Part shown: positions 45,956 to 54,478 of the stretch, piece by piece
Layout: every line of letters begins with the position of its first letter
Numbering within the stretch: the stretch's first letter is position 1
Assembly: GCA_016713725.1 (NCBI GenBank)
Contig: JADJOO010000013.1
Location: forward strand, 73,693 to 137,692
Reading direction: 5' to 3'
Source: Pseudomonadota bacterium
Lineage (GTDB): Bacteria; Pseudomonadota; Gammaproteobacteria; Steroidobacterales; Steroidobacteraceae
Length of the DNA: 64,000 nucleotides
Position numbers and translations under genes: made by a program
Notes under the pieces: model-generated
What the model was told of the DNA's origin: nothing
What the model saw: the letters and a program-made list of their open reading frames with translations, nothing else
Database searches by the model: none

Positions 45956-47232
45956 ATGTCGCGGACCAGCAAGCGCACGCCAAAAATCCTCGTCGTCGAC
46001 GACGATCCTGGACTGCTGCGCCTGCTCACGATCCGGTTGCGCTCGCAGAAATACGAAGTGGAGCCCGCGGAGAATGCCGCCAAGGCGCTCTCCGTCATCG
46101 CCCGTTTCCGCCCCGATCTCGTCATCACCGACCTGCGCATGGCCGAAATGGACGGCATCGCGCTGCTGCGTGAACTGCAGCGTCGCTGGCCCGGCCTCAA
46201 CGTCATCATGCTGACCGCGCACGGCACCATCCCGGATGCCGTCAAAGCCACGCAATCGGGCGCCTTTGCGTTCCTGACCAAGCCGGTCGAAAAAGAGCAA
46301 CTCCTCGAAGAGGTGCGGCGCGCGCTCAAGACTTCGGGTTTCGCGGACACGGCCGAGGAATGGCGGACGGAGTTCGCCACCCGCAGCCCCCTGGTGGAAG
46401 ACCGGCTGGCCAAGGCCCACCTGGTCGCGGGCACGGATTCATCGGTCTTGATCACGGGCGAGCCCGGCACCGGCAAGGAACTGCTGGCGCGGGCGATCCA
46501 TTGGGCCAGCAGTCGCCGCGAGGGAGCCTTCGTGTCCGTTGACTGCAGCGCGCTGGACGGCAGCGCCGAGCACCTTGCGGCCTGCGAACAGGAACTGGCT
46601 CGAGCCGCACAGGAAGCCACGGGCGGGACGATCTTCCTGCGTAGTGTCGACGACCTCGCCCTGAGCCTCCAGACGCGCCTCGCGAGCCTGCTGCGCGGTC
46701 CGCGGGACGTGCGGGTGCTGGCGACCAGCGATCGCCGCCCGAGGAACTCGCGGCCGATGGACGCTACTCCACGGAACTGCTGGAACGGGTCAGCGCCGTC
46801 CACATCGACCTGCCACCTCTCAGCCGACGCCGGGAAGACGTGCCGCTGCTGGCCGCGCAGTGTCTCGAAGATCTGGCCGTCGAAACCGGCCAAACCAAGC
46901 GCACGCTTTCGCCGGAAGCCATGGAAACCCTGGCGAGCGCCAAGTGGCCGGGAAATGTCCGCCAGCTGCGCATGGTCGTGCGGCAGGTAGCGTCGTTGGG
47001 CGCCGGGCCGGTGATCACCGTAGAACAGGTGCAGGAAGCTCAGGGACAGGCCACGCAGCTGCCGAGCTTCGACGAGGCTCGTGATGAGTTCACGCGGAAC
47101 TATCTAGTGCAACTCCTTCAAATTACTCAGGGAAATGTCAGCCAGGCTGCACGGATGGCAAAGCGGAATCGCACGGACTTCTACAAGCTGCTGACGAAGC
47201 ACGAACTGCGGCCGGAAGAGTTCAAGGACTGA
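45956..47232 (+). CDS. glrR: GlrR-like response regulator with a degenerate AAA+ domain (frameshifted)
   Basis: NtrC-family architecture. The receiver is complete (VVDDDPG, phospho-Asp in VITDLRM, MLTAHGT, LTKPVEK). The AAA+ domain has Walker A ITGEPGTGKELLARAIHWAS, but the segment that should contain GAFTGA is shortened (DCSALDGSAEHLAACEQELA). Walker B reads GGTIFLRSVDD instead of FLDE. SAKWPGNVRQLR and a Fis-type HTH (QAARMAKRNRTDFYKLLTK) close the protein. A one-base deletion at about 46740 breaks the frame: RRPEELAADGRYSTELLERV is expected. Without GAFTGA and the Walker B acids, classical sigma-54 activation seems unlikely. Confidence 0.85.
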
Positions 47233-47488
47233 GGTTCGAGCCTGCCCCGCACATCGGGGAACGGCGACCGGTTTCCCGACCGCGTCGCGCGCAGTGACCT
47301 TTCAACATCGCCATCTTGTTCAACGACGGTGACTTGAACAACTGAATCGAGGTCGGCGTCAAGTGATCTCGAAGGTCATTTGATGATCACAGGGAAGCAG
47401 TTGTTCGAAACGCGAACCACTGCACGTTTCGGATCTCCACCGTTGCGGCTCGCACGCACCGGGACGACACTCGCCCACAGTTAGTAAA
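47233..47488. other. Gene-free leader region before the first c-di-GMP riboswitch
   Basis: About 255 bp after the glrR stop. It holds a small CCCCG-CACAT-CGGGG hairpin at about 47243 and, presumably, the promoter of the riboswitch transcript. No convincing -35/-10 pair and no ORF were found. Confidence 0.4.
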
Positions 47489-47566
47489 CGGCAAACCCGT
47501 CGCAAGACGGGGACGCAAAGCCTCCGGTCCACGGCTGCAAAGCACAGGGATAGCGGGGTTGCCAGT
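47489..47566 (+). ncRNA. Cyclic-di-GMP-I (GEMM-I) riboswitch, copy 1
   Basis: The conserved aptamer is complete. GGCAA pairs with TTGCC to close it, a CCCGTC/GACGGG stem is capped by a GCAA tetraloop, the invariant GGGACGCAAAGCCTCCGG follows, and the second arm ends GGGATAGCGGGGTTGCC. It lies about 120 nt upstream of the secreted Ig/FN3 protein at 47687. A CGCGCGG-GGTT-CCGCGCG hairpin (47585-47602) lies in the expression platform. On or off behaviour is not evident. Confidence 0.93.
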
Positions 47567-47584
47567 CAGGCGACTGAAGTAGCG

Positions 47585-47602
47585 CGCGCGGGGTTCCGCG
47601 CG
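47585..47602 (+). promoter_or_regulatory. Expression-platform hairpin of riboswitch 1
   Basis: CGCGCGG and CCGCGCG flank GGTT, 19 nt after the aptamer. There is no T-run, so control is probably at translation or by an alternative fold rather than by intrinsic termination. Confidence 0.4.
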
Positions 47603-47686
47603 GTCACGCGAATCGCCGCTGCCAGCCCCAGCACATTCCCACCGCTCCAACCGTCGGGCCACCAGCCTGCTCGGTGGAGTTGTGGA

Positions 47687-48400
47687 ATGTCGATCACCAC
47701 TGCCAGGACACGCGCACTCGCAATCACGCTCCTGGTCTCGCTTACTCTGACGGCATGTTTCGACAGCGGCAACAAACGCGCCGTCGGCACCGACCCTGTT
47801 GCGACGCCGACCCCACCGCCGACCACACCGCCGACCACGCCGCCGGTCAGTGAACCAAACCAGGCGCCGACGATTTCCGGCACGCCGCTGACTTCGGCCA
47901 AGACCAACCAGCCTTACGCTTTCCAGCCGGTCGCCAGCGACCCGGATGGCGACAAAGTCACGTTCAAGGTCTACAACAAGCCTGCCTGGGCGACGTTCGA
48001 CCCGGCGACTGGCAAGCTCGCGGGCACGCCGTCCAGCTCGTCGACCGGCAAGTTCAGCAACATCACGATCGTCGCCTCCGATGGCACGGACAGTGTTCAG
48101 CTCAAGCCGTTCGAAATCACGGTCGCATCGACGGCCACGACCGGCTCGGCCACTCTGAGCTGGCAACCCCCGACCGAAAATGCCGACGGGTCGCCGCTCA
48201 CCAACCTGGCGGGATACGTGATCCGCTATGGCACGCGGTCTGACGCCCTCACGACGGAACTGAAGATCAGCAATCCCGGCATCACGACGGCGATGATCGA
48301 AGATCTCGCGCCGGCCACGTGGTACTTCACCGTCAGCGCCTACACATCGACTGGCGTGGAGAGCGTGCCGTCGGCCGTGGGCTCGAAGACCGTGACTTGA
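47687..48400 (+). CDS. Secreted lipoprotein with putative-Ig and FN3-like domains, c-di-GMP riboswitch controlled
   Basis: A 237-residue protein. A lipoprotein signal (RALAITLLVSLTLTAC, lipid Cys) is followed by a Pro/Thr hinge, one He_PIG/cadherin-like putative Ig domain (APTISGTPLTSAKTNQPYAF, KPAWATFDPATGKLAGTPSS) and a C-terminal FN3-like domain. The FN3-like domain (ATLSWQPPTENADGSPLTNL, GYVIRYGT, WYFTVSAYTSTGVES) is shared with the converging paralogue. Domain content suggests a surface or matrix adhesin. The upstream c-di-GMP aptamer links it to the motile/sessile switch. Confidence 0.8.
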   Translation: MSITTARTRALAITLLVSLTLTACFDSGNKRAVGTDPVATPTPPPTTPPTTPPVSEPNQAPTISGTPLTSAKTNQPYAFQPVASDPDGDKVTFKVYNKPAWATFDPATGKLAGTPSSSSTGKFSNITIVASDGTDSVQLKPFEITVASTATTGSATLSWQPPTENADGSPLTNLAGYVIRYGTRSDALTTELKISNPGITTAMIEDLAPATWYFTVSAYTSTGVESVPSAVGSKTVT

Positions 48401-48453
48401 GGTTGCATGCGGCGGCAATGGCTTGCCGCCGCAGACCCTGCAGTTGCGCGAAC

Positions 48454-48495
48454 CGGCGGGGGGCGGCCCCCCCGGCGGGGGGGGGGGGGGGGCCG
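48454..48495. repeat. Poly-G/poly-C tract between the convergent Ig/FN3 genes
   Basis: A G run of 18 and nearby G6/C7 runs occupy the short gap between the two stops. It is probably a base-calling artefact at a GC-rich convergent terminator. Confidence 0.5.
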
Positions 48496-48532
48496 GGTGT
48501 CGTCCGCGGCCACCCGTGTTGCCGCCGCCGGG

Positions 48533-49441
48533 TTACAGGATGGTCTTCTGCACGACGTTCGAGAGGTTGCTTTCGACGTTGGCGAGCGTGTAGGCATTTA
48601 CGGCGAAGTACCACGTTCCCGCTGTCAGGCTCTCAATCATCGCCAGCGTGATGCCCGGATTCGCAATGGTGACAAGCTGGTCAAGATTGTCGGCAGCCGT
48701 GCCGTAGCGGATCTTGAAGCCGGCAAGGTCGTGCAGCGGCAGGCCATCGACGTACTCGGTAGGAGGCTGCCAGGAGAGTGTGGCGGCTCCCACGGCGACG
48801 GGGTCACTGACCGTAATGGTGAAAGGCGCCAGCGAGGCGGAGTTCGTGCCATCGGTCACGCGCACCATTACGTTTGAGTAGGTGCCGACATCGGTCGCGG
48901 TCGGAGTTCCTTGCAAACGCCCAGTGGCGGTGTCGAACGCTGCCCATGCTGGCTTGTTGGACACCGAAAACGCCAGGACTGCGCCTTCAGGGTCGGCCGC
49001 CGTCGGTTGAAAATAGTACGCGCTCGCTGCCGTCGCGGTCCGCAGGGGAGAGGCCGAGATCGTGGGAGTTGCGTTGACGTTCGTTGCCGCACGGACCGTG
49101 ATCGTGAAGGCCGCCAGGGTCCTGGTCCGTCGACCATCCGAGACTGCGATCGAGATGGGGCGGGATTTCCCGATGTCCCTTGCACCTGGGCGGCCGTAGA
49201 GCTGACCGGTGCGCCGGTTGAAACTTGCCCAGCGCGGAAGGCCGCCTACGCCGAAGGCAAGCTTGTCGCCGTTGGCATCGCTCGCCCTAGGAATGAAGGA
49301 ATAGTAGCTGCCGGCGGTGACGGCCGGGCGCGGCGATCCGCCGATCGTCGGCGCGACGTTGCCTGCGTGCGCAGCACGGACGCATGTCGTACCGCCAAGA
49401 ACCAGGACGACGCCCAGACGCAGCAATCGTTTCGACAGCAT
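48533..49441 (-). CDS. Secreted protein with two putative-Ig domains and an FN3-like domain, c-di-GMP riboswitch controlled
   Basis: About 302 residues with a signal peptide (LLRLGVVLVLGGTTCVRAAH). Two He_PIG-type domains follow (APTIGGSPRPAVTAGSYYSF and TPTISASPLRTATAASAYYF, each with an AxFDxxTGxLxGTP motif). The C-terminal FN3-like domain is clearly homologous to that of the converging gene (ATLSWQPPTEYVDGLPLHDL, WYFAVNAYTLANVES). ATG 49441 is chosen, with GAGGAG 9-14 nt upstream. It has its own c-di-GMP-I aptamer 120 nt upstream. Confidence 0.8.
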   Translation of the reverse strand: MLSKRLLRLGVVLVLGGTTCVRAAHAGNVAPTIGGSPRPAVTAGSYYSFIPRASDANGDKLAFGVGGLPRWASFNRRTGQLYGRPGARDIGKSRPISIAVSDGRRTRTLAAFTITVRAATNVNATPTISASPLRTATAASAYYFQPTAADPEGAVLAFSVSNKPAWAAFDTATGRLQGTPTATDVGTYSNVMVRVTDGTNSASLAPFTITVSDPVAVGAATLSWQPPTEYVDGLPLHDLAGFKIRYGTAADNLDQLVTIANPGITLAMIESLTAGTWYFAVNAYTLANVESNLSNVVQKTIL

Positions 49442-49563
49442 CGCCAACTCTCCTCACGCCGGATGCCTTCGGGCCCGGGCGGAGAACCTGGCGCAGCAGG
49501 TCGCTGAACGATTCGCGATCGCGCGTTGCGGCAGTAGAACGCGGCGCGCAATCCCGTGAAGGT

Positions 49564-49640
49564 TCCGGCAACCCCGCTGTCCCAGGCACTGGCCGTGGAC
49601 CGGAGGCTTTGCGTCCCCGCCTTGCGACGGGTTTGCCCTT
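49564..49640 (-). ncRNA. Cyclic-di-GMP-I (GEMM-I) riboswitch, copy 2
   Basis: On the minus strand GGCAAACCCGTC-GCAA-GGCGGG is followed by GACGCAAAGCCTCCGG and an arm ending CAGCGGGGTTGCC. This is the same aptamer as copy 1 with compensatory changes in the P2 stem. It precedes the two-Ig-domain protein. Confidence 0.93.
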
Positions 49641-49805
49641 GAACGAGAACTGTTGGGGAGTCTTCTACGCGGTCTCGCCGCAGTAAAGTCCGCGATCGTC
49701 AATCTGCGCGACATGCAGCAGAACCTGACTCGCGACCAAAATGGTTGCAAGTTCTGCGAATTACGTCACGCCGAAACCACCCCGGCCTGGTGGCGCCCGG
49801 AGAAG

Positions 49806-49881
49806 TGGCGTCCCCACGGGGATTCGAACCCCGGTCGCTACCGTGAAAGGGTAATGTCCTAGGCCTCTAGACGATGGGGAC
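49806..49881 (-). tRNA. tRNA-Glu (anticodon TTC)
   Basis: 76 nt on the minus strand with encoded CCA. The 5' end is GTCCCCATCGTCTAGAGGCC, the anticodon loop holds TTC, the T-arm GGTTCGAATCC is intact and the acceptor stem GTCCCCA/TGGGGAC is perfect. It is the last of the gltX-Ala-Glu cluster. Confidence 0.97.
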
Positions 49882-49885
49882 GTCG

Positions 49886-49961
49886 TGGTGGAGCCAGACG
49901 GGATCGAACCGTCGACCTCCTGCATGCCATGCAGGCGCTCTCCCAGCTGAGCTATGGCCCC
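49886..49961 (-). tRNA. tRNA-Ala (anticodon GGC)
   Basis: 76 nt on the minus strand with encoded CCA. The 5' end is GGGGCCATAGCTCAGCTGGG, anticodon loop ATGGCAT, T-arm GGTTCGATCC. It lies 4 bp from tRNA-Glu. Confidence 0.97.
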
Positions 49962-50029
49962 ACGAGGGCCGCGAATTGTCCAAGTTGCCGTGAGGCTTGT
50001 CAAATGTACTTTGAGAGCTTTCCCGGGCG

Positions 50030-51430
50030 CTACGGAGTCGCGCAGGCGGCAATGGCCCGGTCGACGCGACGCAGTGTGGTGTCACGGCCCAGGATCTCGA
50101 GCGTGACGTCGATCGGGGGCGACACCGAACCGCCCGACACCGCGACGCGGATCGGCTGCGCCACTTTGCCCAGGCCCACCCCGCTCTCCGCCGCTACGGC
50201 CTGGACGAGCTCGTGCAGCTTCGTCGACTGCCAGTCGCCTAGCGCAGCCATGCGATCGCGCACGGCCTGCAGCAGCGGCGCAGCCTCGGCTGTCAGGTTC
50301 TTCTTCGCGGCCTTCTCGTCGTAAGTCGTGACGTCGCGGAAGAAGAACACGCTGTTCTGCGCCATCTCCTTCAGCGTCCTGGCACGCTCCTGCTGCGCCC
50401 TGGCCACGGCGGCGAGCTTCGTCAGGTCCGCGGTCTCGATGCCGAGCGCCGCCAGCTGCGGCTGCAGGAACTGCGCCAGACGCTCGGGCGTCGCACGCAT
50501 GATGTGCTGCTGGTTCGTCCACAGCATCTTGTCGACGTTGAGTGCCGAAGCGCCCTTGTTGACGTCGACGATGTCGAACAGGCGCGTCATCTCCTCCAGC
50601 GAGAAGATCTCCTGGTCGCCGTGTGACCAGCCGAGACGACCGAGGTAGTTGAGCAGGCCTTCCGGCAGGAAGCCGTCGTCGCGGTACTGCAGGGCGCTGA
50701 CCGCCCCGTGACGCTTGGAGAGCTTCGCGCCGTCCGGGCCCAGGATCATCGGCACGTGCGCGTACAGCGGCGGCTCGACGCCGAGCGCGCGCAGCATGTT
50801 GATCTGGCGCGGCGTGTTGTTGATGTGATCGTCGCCACGGATGACGTGGGTGATCTTCATGTCGTAGTCGTCGACGACGACGCAGAAGTTGTACGTCGGC
50901 GTGCCGTCCGAGCGCGCGATGATCAGGTCGTCGAGTTCGCCGCTGTCGAACGTGATCGGCCCGTGCACTACGTCATTGACCACGACGGACCCTGAATCGG
51001 GATTCAGGAAACGCACCACCGGACTGACGCCCGCCACCGGTTCCTTGCGCCGACGGCAGCGACCGTCGTACCGCGGCTTTTCCTTGCGCGCGGTCTGCCC
51101 GGCGCGCATCTCGTCGAGTTCTTCCTTCGAGCAGTAGCAGTGATACGCCTTGCCCTCGCGCAGGAACTGCTCGATGACCTCGCCGTACCGATCCATCCGT
51201 TGCGTCTGGTAGAACGGGCCTTCGTCGTGATCGAGGCCCAGCCACTGCATGCCCTCGAGGATCGCGCTCACCGCCTCGGGGGTCGAGCGCTCGCGATCCG
51301 TGTCCTCGATGCGCAGGATGAACGTGCCGCCGTGGCGGCGCGCGTACAGCCAGCAGAACAGGGCCGTGCGGACCCCGCCGATGTGCAGCATGCCGGTGGG
51401 ACTGGGGGCGAAGCGGGTGCGGACGGTCAT
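50030..51430 (-). CDS. gltX: Glutamyl-tRNA synthetase GltX
   Basis: A 466-residue class I aminoacyl-tRNA synthetase. The HIGH signature is FAPSPTGMLHIGG at residues 7-19, and KMSKS reads AKLSKRHG. A CYCSKEELDEMRAGQ zinc-type segment is near residue 100. The ATG at 51430 begins MTVRTRFAPSPTG as in the family. The in-frame GTG further upstream lies in a REP copy and is rejected. tRNA-Ala and tRNA-Glu follow on the same strand. Confidence 0.96.
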   Translation of the reverse strand: MTVRTRFAPSPTGMLHIGGVRTALFCWLYARRHGGTFILRIEDTDRERSTPEAVSAILEGMQWLGLDHDEGPFYQTQRMDRYGEVIEQFLREGKAYHCYCSKEELDEMRAGQTARKEKPRYDGRCRRRKEPVAGVSPVVRFLNPDSGSVVVNDVVHGPITFDSGELDDLIIARSDGTPTYNFCVVVDDYDMKITHVIRGDDHINNTPRQINMLRALGVEPPLYAHVPMILGPDGAKLSKRHGAVSALQYRDDGFLPEGLLNYLGRLGWSHGDQEIFSLEEMTRLFDIVDVNKGASALNVDKMLWTNQQHIMRATPERLAQFLQPQLAALGIETADLTKLAAVARAQQERARTLKEMAQNSVFFFRDVTTYDEKAAKKNLTAEAAPLLQAVRDRMAALGDWQSTKLHELVQAVAAESGVGLGKVAQPIRVAVSGGSVSPPIDVTLEILGRDTTLRRVDRAIAACATP

Positions 51431-51450
51431 TGATTCACCGCAGCAGAATA

Positions 51451-51476
51451 GGAAATAGGGGACGCTCACCTATTCC
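51451..51476. repeat. Single REP copy
   Basis: It matches one arm of the REP doublet at 39183-39242 with one T missing near its end (GGGGACGCTCACCTATTCC). It lies in the gltX leader. Confidence 0.7.
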
Positions 51477-51489
51477 CCGAAAATGATTA

Positions 51490-51510
51490 CGCCGGCTGCT
51501 GGAGCCGGCG
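51490..51510 (-). terminator. Hairpin after tRNA-Val
   Basis: CGCCGGCT and AGCCGGCG with a GCTGG loop, followed on the minus strand by TAATCATTTTC. Probably the tRNA-Val terminator. Confidence 0.5.
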
Positions 51511-51518
51511 TAGGTGTC

Positions 51519-51593
51519 TGGTGGACGGTACTGGGATTGAACCAGTGACCCCTGCCGTGTGAAAGCAGTGCTCTACCGCTGAGCTAACCGCCC
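51519..51593 (-). tRNA. tRNA-Val (anticodon CAC)
   Basis: 75 nt on the minus strand with encoded CCA. The 5' end is GGGCGGTTAGCTCAGCGGTA, anticodon loop TTCACAC (CAC), T-arm GGTTCAATCC. The acceptor stem pairs GGGCGGT with ACCGTCC (one G-T pair). Confidence 0.93.
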
Positions 51594-51649
51594 GATAGAA
51601 GGCCGCGTAGTTTAGGGGGCCGGGTCGGGAGGGTCAAATCCGCCCCTGT

Positions 51650-53014
51650 TCAGCCCGGCTCGCCGCCCACCAGCGCGAGCAACTCCGCCGTCTTGTCGCG
51701 CATCAGCGCTTCGTTGCCGCGGCTTTCGACGTTGAGGCGAATCAGCGGCTCGGTGTTCGACGACCGCAGGTTGAAGCGCCACTGATCGAATTCGACGCTG
51801 ACGCCGTCGGTATGGTCGAGGGCCTTCGCCATCGGGCCATACTTCTCGAGCACCTCGGCGATGGTCCTTTTCGCGTCGGGCACCCGGCGATTGATCTCAC
51901 CGCTCGCCGGGAACATCCGGATGCGCTCGCCGACGAGCTCCGACAGCGGCTTGCCGCTGAGACACATCAGCTGCGTGACGAGCAGCCAGGGAATCATGCC
52001 GCTGTCGCAGTACGCGAAGTCGCGGAAGTAGTGGTGCGCGCTCATCTCGCCGCCGTACACGCCGTCCACGTCGCGCATCGTCGCCTTGATGAACGCGTGT
52101 CCCGACTTCGACTGCACGGCCTCGCCACCCATGCGCTGCACGATGTCGAGCGTGTTCCAGGTGAGGCGCGGGTCGTGCACGATCCGGCCGCCAGGGTTGC
52201 GCTGCAGGAATGCAGCCGCCAGCAGCCCGACGATGTAATAGCCCTCGATGAACCCGCCCTTCTCGTCGAAGAGGAAGCATCGGTCGTAGTCGCCGTCCCA
52301 GGAGATGGCGCAATCGGCGCCGTGCTTGCGCAGCGCCTCGACCGGTGCCGCGTGGTTTTCGATGAGCATCGGGTTCGGCACGCCGTTGGGAAACGTGCCG
52401 TCCGGCTCGTGGTGCACCTTGATGAACTTGAACGGCAGGTATTGCTCGAGCCTGTCGATGATCAAGCCGGCGCCGCCGTTGCCTGCGTGCACCACGACCT
52501 TCAAGGGCTTGAGTTTGGGGCGATCGACGTACGTGAGCAGGTGCTCGATGTACTCCGGCATGATGTCGACGGCGAAGCGCTCGCCCACACGCGACGGCTT
52601 GGTGAACACACCCTGCTCAGCTATGCGCCGGATATCCTGCAGGCCATTGTCGCCGCTGATGGGCCGCGAGCCCTCGCGGACGAACTTCATGCCGTTGTAG
52701 TCCGGCGGATTGTGGCTCGCCGTGACCATGATGCCGCCGTCCATCTCGCGCGCGAACGTCGCGAAGTAGACGACTTCGGTGCCGCAGAGGCCGATGTCGT
52801 AGACGTCGACGCCGGAGTCCAGCAGGCCCTGCTCCAGCGCCTTGCCGAGCAACTCGCTCGAGAGCCGGATGTCGCGGCCCACGATCACGCGCTTCGGCTT
52901 CACGAACTCCGCGTACGCGCGGCCGACACGATACGCGACGTCCTCGTTCAGCTCGTTCGGGATGCGACCGCGCAGGTCGTAAGCCTTGAAACCCTGGATC
53001 GTAATCGGATTCAT
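51650..53014 (-). CDS. manB: Phosphomannomutase/phosphoglucomutase (ManB/XanA type)
   Basis: A 454-residue alpha-D-phosphohexomutase. The phosphoserine loop is MVTASHNPPDYNGMKF, the Mg loop SWDGDYDRCFLFDEKGGF, the sugar-binding loop GGEMSAHHYFRDF and the phosphate-binding loop RSSNTEPLIRLNVES. It produces mannose-1-P (and perhaps glucose-1-P) for the adjacent GDP-mannose pathway. The start overlaps the manC stop by 4 bp. Confidence 0.93.
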   Translation of the reverse strand: MNPITIQGFKAYDLRGRIPNELNEDVAYRVGRAYAEFVKPKRVIVGRDIRLSSELLGKALEQGLLDSGVDVYDIGLCGTEVVYFATFAREMDGGIMVTASHNPPDYNGMKFVREGSRPISGDNGLQDIRRIAEQGVFTKPSRVGERFAVDIMPEYIEHLLTYVDRPKLKPLKVVVHAGNGGAGLIIDRLEQYLPFKFIKVHHEPDGTFPNGVPNPMLIENHAAPVEALRKHGADCAISWDGDYDRCFLFDEKGGFIEGYYIVGLLAAAFLQRNPGGRIVHDPRLTWNTLDIVQRMGGEAVQSKSGHAFIKATMRDVDGVYGGEMSAHHYFRDFAYCDSGMIPWLLVTQLMCLSGKPLSELVGERIRMFPASGEINRRVPDAKRTIAEVLEKYGPMAKALDHTDGVSVEFDQWRFNLRSSNTEPLIRLNVESRGNEALMRDKTAELLALVGGEPG

Positions 53015-54453
53015 TTCGTCGTCCCTTCGCGACCGTAGGCGTCCTCGAAGCGGACGATATCGTCCTCGCCGAGGTAGCTGCCGGACTGCACTTCGATGAT
53101 GTGCAGCGCGACTTTACCCGGGTTCGCGATCCGGTGCTTCGTACCGACTGGAATATAGGTGGATTCGTTCTCGCCGAGCAGGAAAGTCTCCTCGCCGCGG
53201 GTGATCTGCGCGGTTCCCGACACGACGATCCAGTGCTCGGCGCGGTGGTGATGCAACTGCAGCGACATGGTCGCACCCGGCTTCACGACCAGGCGCTTCA
53301 CCTGGAAGCGATCGCCGTGGTCGATGCTGTCGTAACTTCCCCACGGGCGGAACACCTCGCGGTGCAGAGCGGACTCGCCGCGGCCCTGCGCCTTGAGCTG
53401 GGTCACCAGTGCCTTGACGTCCTGCACGCGGTCGCGCGGCGCAACCAGCACGGCATCCTTGGTCTCGACGACCACGTGATCCGTGAGACCCACAGCGCCG
53501 ATCAGGCGGCTGGTCGAATGCAGGTAGCAACCGCTCGAATCCTCGACCAGCACGTCGCCCGTGACGACGTTGCCCTGGTCGTCTCGCGGGAGGGCGTCCT
53601 GCAGGGCCGACCAGGAACCCACGTCGCTCCAACCGGCGTCGAGCGGCACGACCACCGCCGAGTCCGTCTTTTCCATTACGGCATAGTCGATGGAGTCGCT
53701 GGGGCAGGCGCCGAACGCCTCTCCGGCAAGACGCGTGAAATCGAGATCACGAGTCGCGGCTGCGATGGCGTCCTCGCAGGCCGACAGCATCGCCGGCGCG
53801 TGACGCTTCAGTTCGGCAAGAAACACGCGGGCGCGGAACATGAACATGCCGCTGTTCCAGTAGTACTCGCCCGATTCGACGTACATCTTCGCTGTCACAG
53901 CGTCGGGCTTCTCGACGAACTGCTGGACAGGGTACGTCGGGCCGTCGCCACTGGCGCGACGAATGTAGCCGTAGCCAGTCTCTGCCCGATCCGGCACGAC
54001 GCCGAACGTGACCAGTTTGCCCACTGCCGCCGCGGCAGTCCCCGTCACCACTGCCGACTGAAACGCCTTCACGTCACGGATGACGTGATCAGCGGGCAGC
54101 ACGAGCAGCATTGGGTCGGCATCGTTGCCGCCTTTGCTCTTGCGCGCACGATCCAGCGCGATCAGGGCGGCAACCGCGACCGCCGGCGCAGTATTGCGTC
54201 CGACGGGCTCCAGGATGATTGCCTGGGGAGTCGTGCCGGACTCACGCATCTGCTCCGCCACCATGAAGCGATGGCTTTCGTTGCAGACGACGATCGGCGC
54301 CGCGAGATCGGGCAGGCCGCTGACTCGCGCGGCCGTTTCCTGCAGCATCGTGCGCTTGCCGATGAGCGGCAGCAGTTGCTTGGGATACATCTCGCGCGAA
54401 AGCGGCCAGAGGCGCGTGCCGGAGCCGCCCGACAGGATCAGCGGTATGAGCAT
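53011..54453 (-). CDS. manC: Mannose-1-phosphate guanylyltransferase/mannose-6-phosphate isomerase
   Basis: A 480-residue bifunctional type II PMI/GMP. The nucleotidyltransferase domain has LILSGGSGTRLWPLSREMYP and PKQLLPL, then FVEKPDAVTAKMYVESGEYY. The C-terminal cupin isomerase domain has RPWGSYDSIDHGDRFQVKRL, GATMSLQLHHHRAEHW and GENESTYIPVGTKHRIANPG. It supplies GDP-mannose to Gmd/Fcl. GTG 54468 is an alternative start. Confidence 0.93.
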   Translation of the reverse strand: MLIPLILSGGSGTRLWPLSREMYPKQLLPLIGKRTMLQETAARVSGLPDLAAPIVVCNESHRFMVAEQMRESGTTPQAIILEPVGRNTAPAVAVAALIALDRARKSKGGNDADPMLLVLPADHVIRDVKAFQSAVVTGTAAAAVGKLVTFGVVPDRAETGYGYIRRASGDGPTYPVQQFVEKPDAVTAKMYVESGEYYWNSGMFMFRARVFLAELKRHAPAMLSACEDAIAAATRDLDFTRLAGEAFGACPSDSIDYAVMEKTDSAVVVPLDAGWSDVGSWSALQDALPRDDQGNVVTGDVLVEDSSGCYLHSTSRLIGAVGLTDHVVVETKDAVLVAPRDRVQDVKALVTQLKAQGRGESALHREVFRPWGSYDSIDHGDRFQVKRLVVKPGATMSLQLHHHRAEHWIVVSGTAQITRGEETFLLGENESTYIPVGTKHRIANPGKVALHIIEVQSGSYLGEDDIVRFEDAYGREGTTK

Positions 54454-54478
54454 GGGAAGTGATTTCACTCTCCCCTAC

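Noticed and set aside
50030..51469. gltX starting at an upstream GTG (VSVPYF...)
   Set aside because: The extension is encoded by a REP copy and lacks family similarity. ATG 51430 gives the normal MTVRTRFAPSPTG start.
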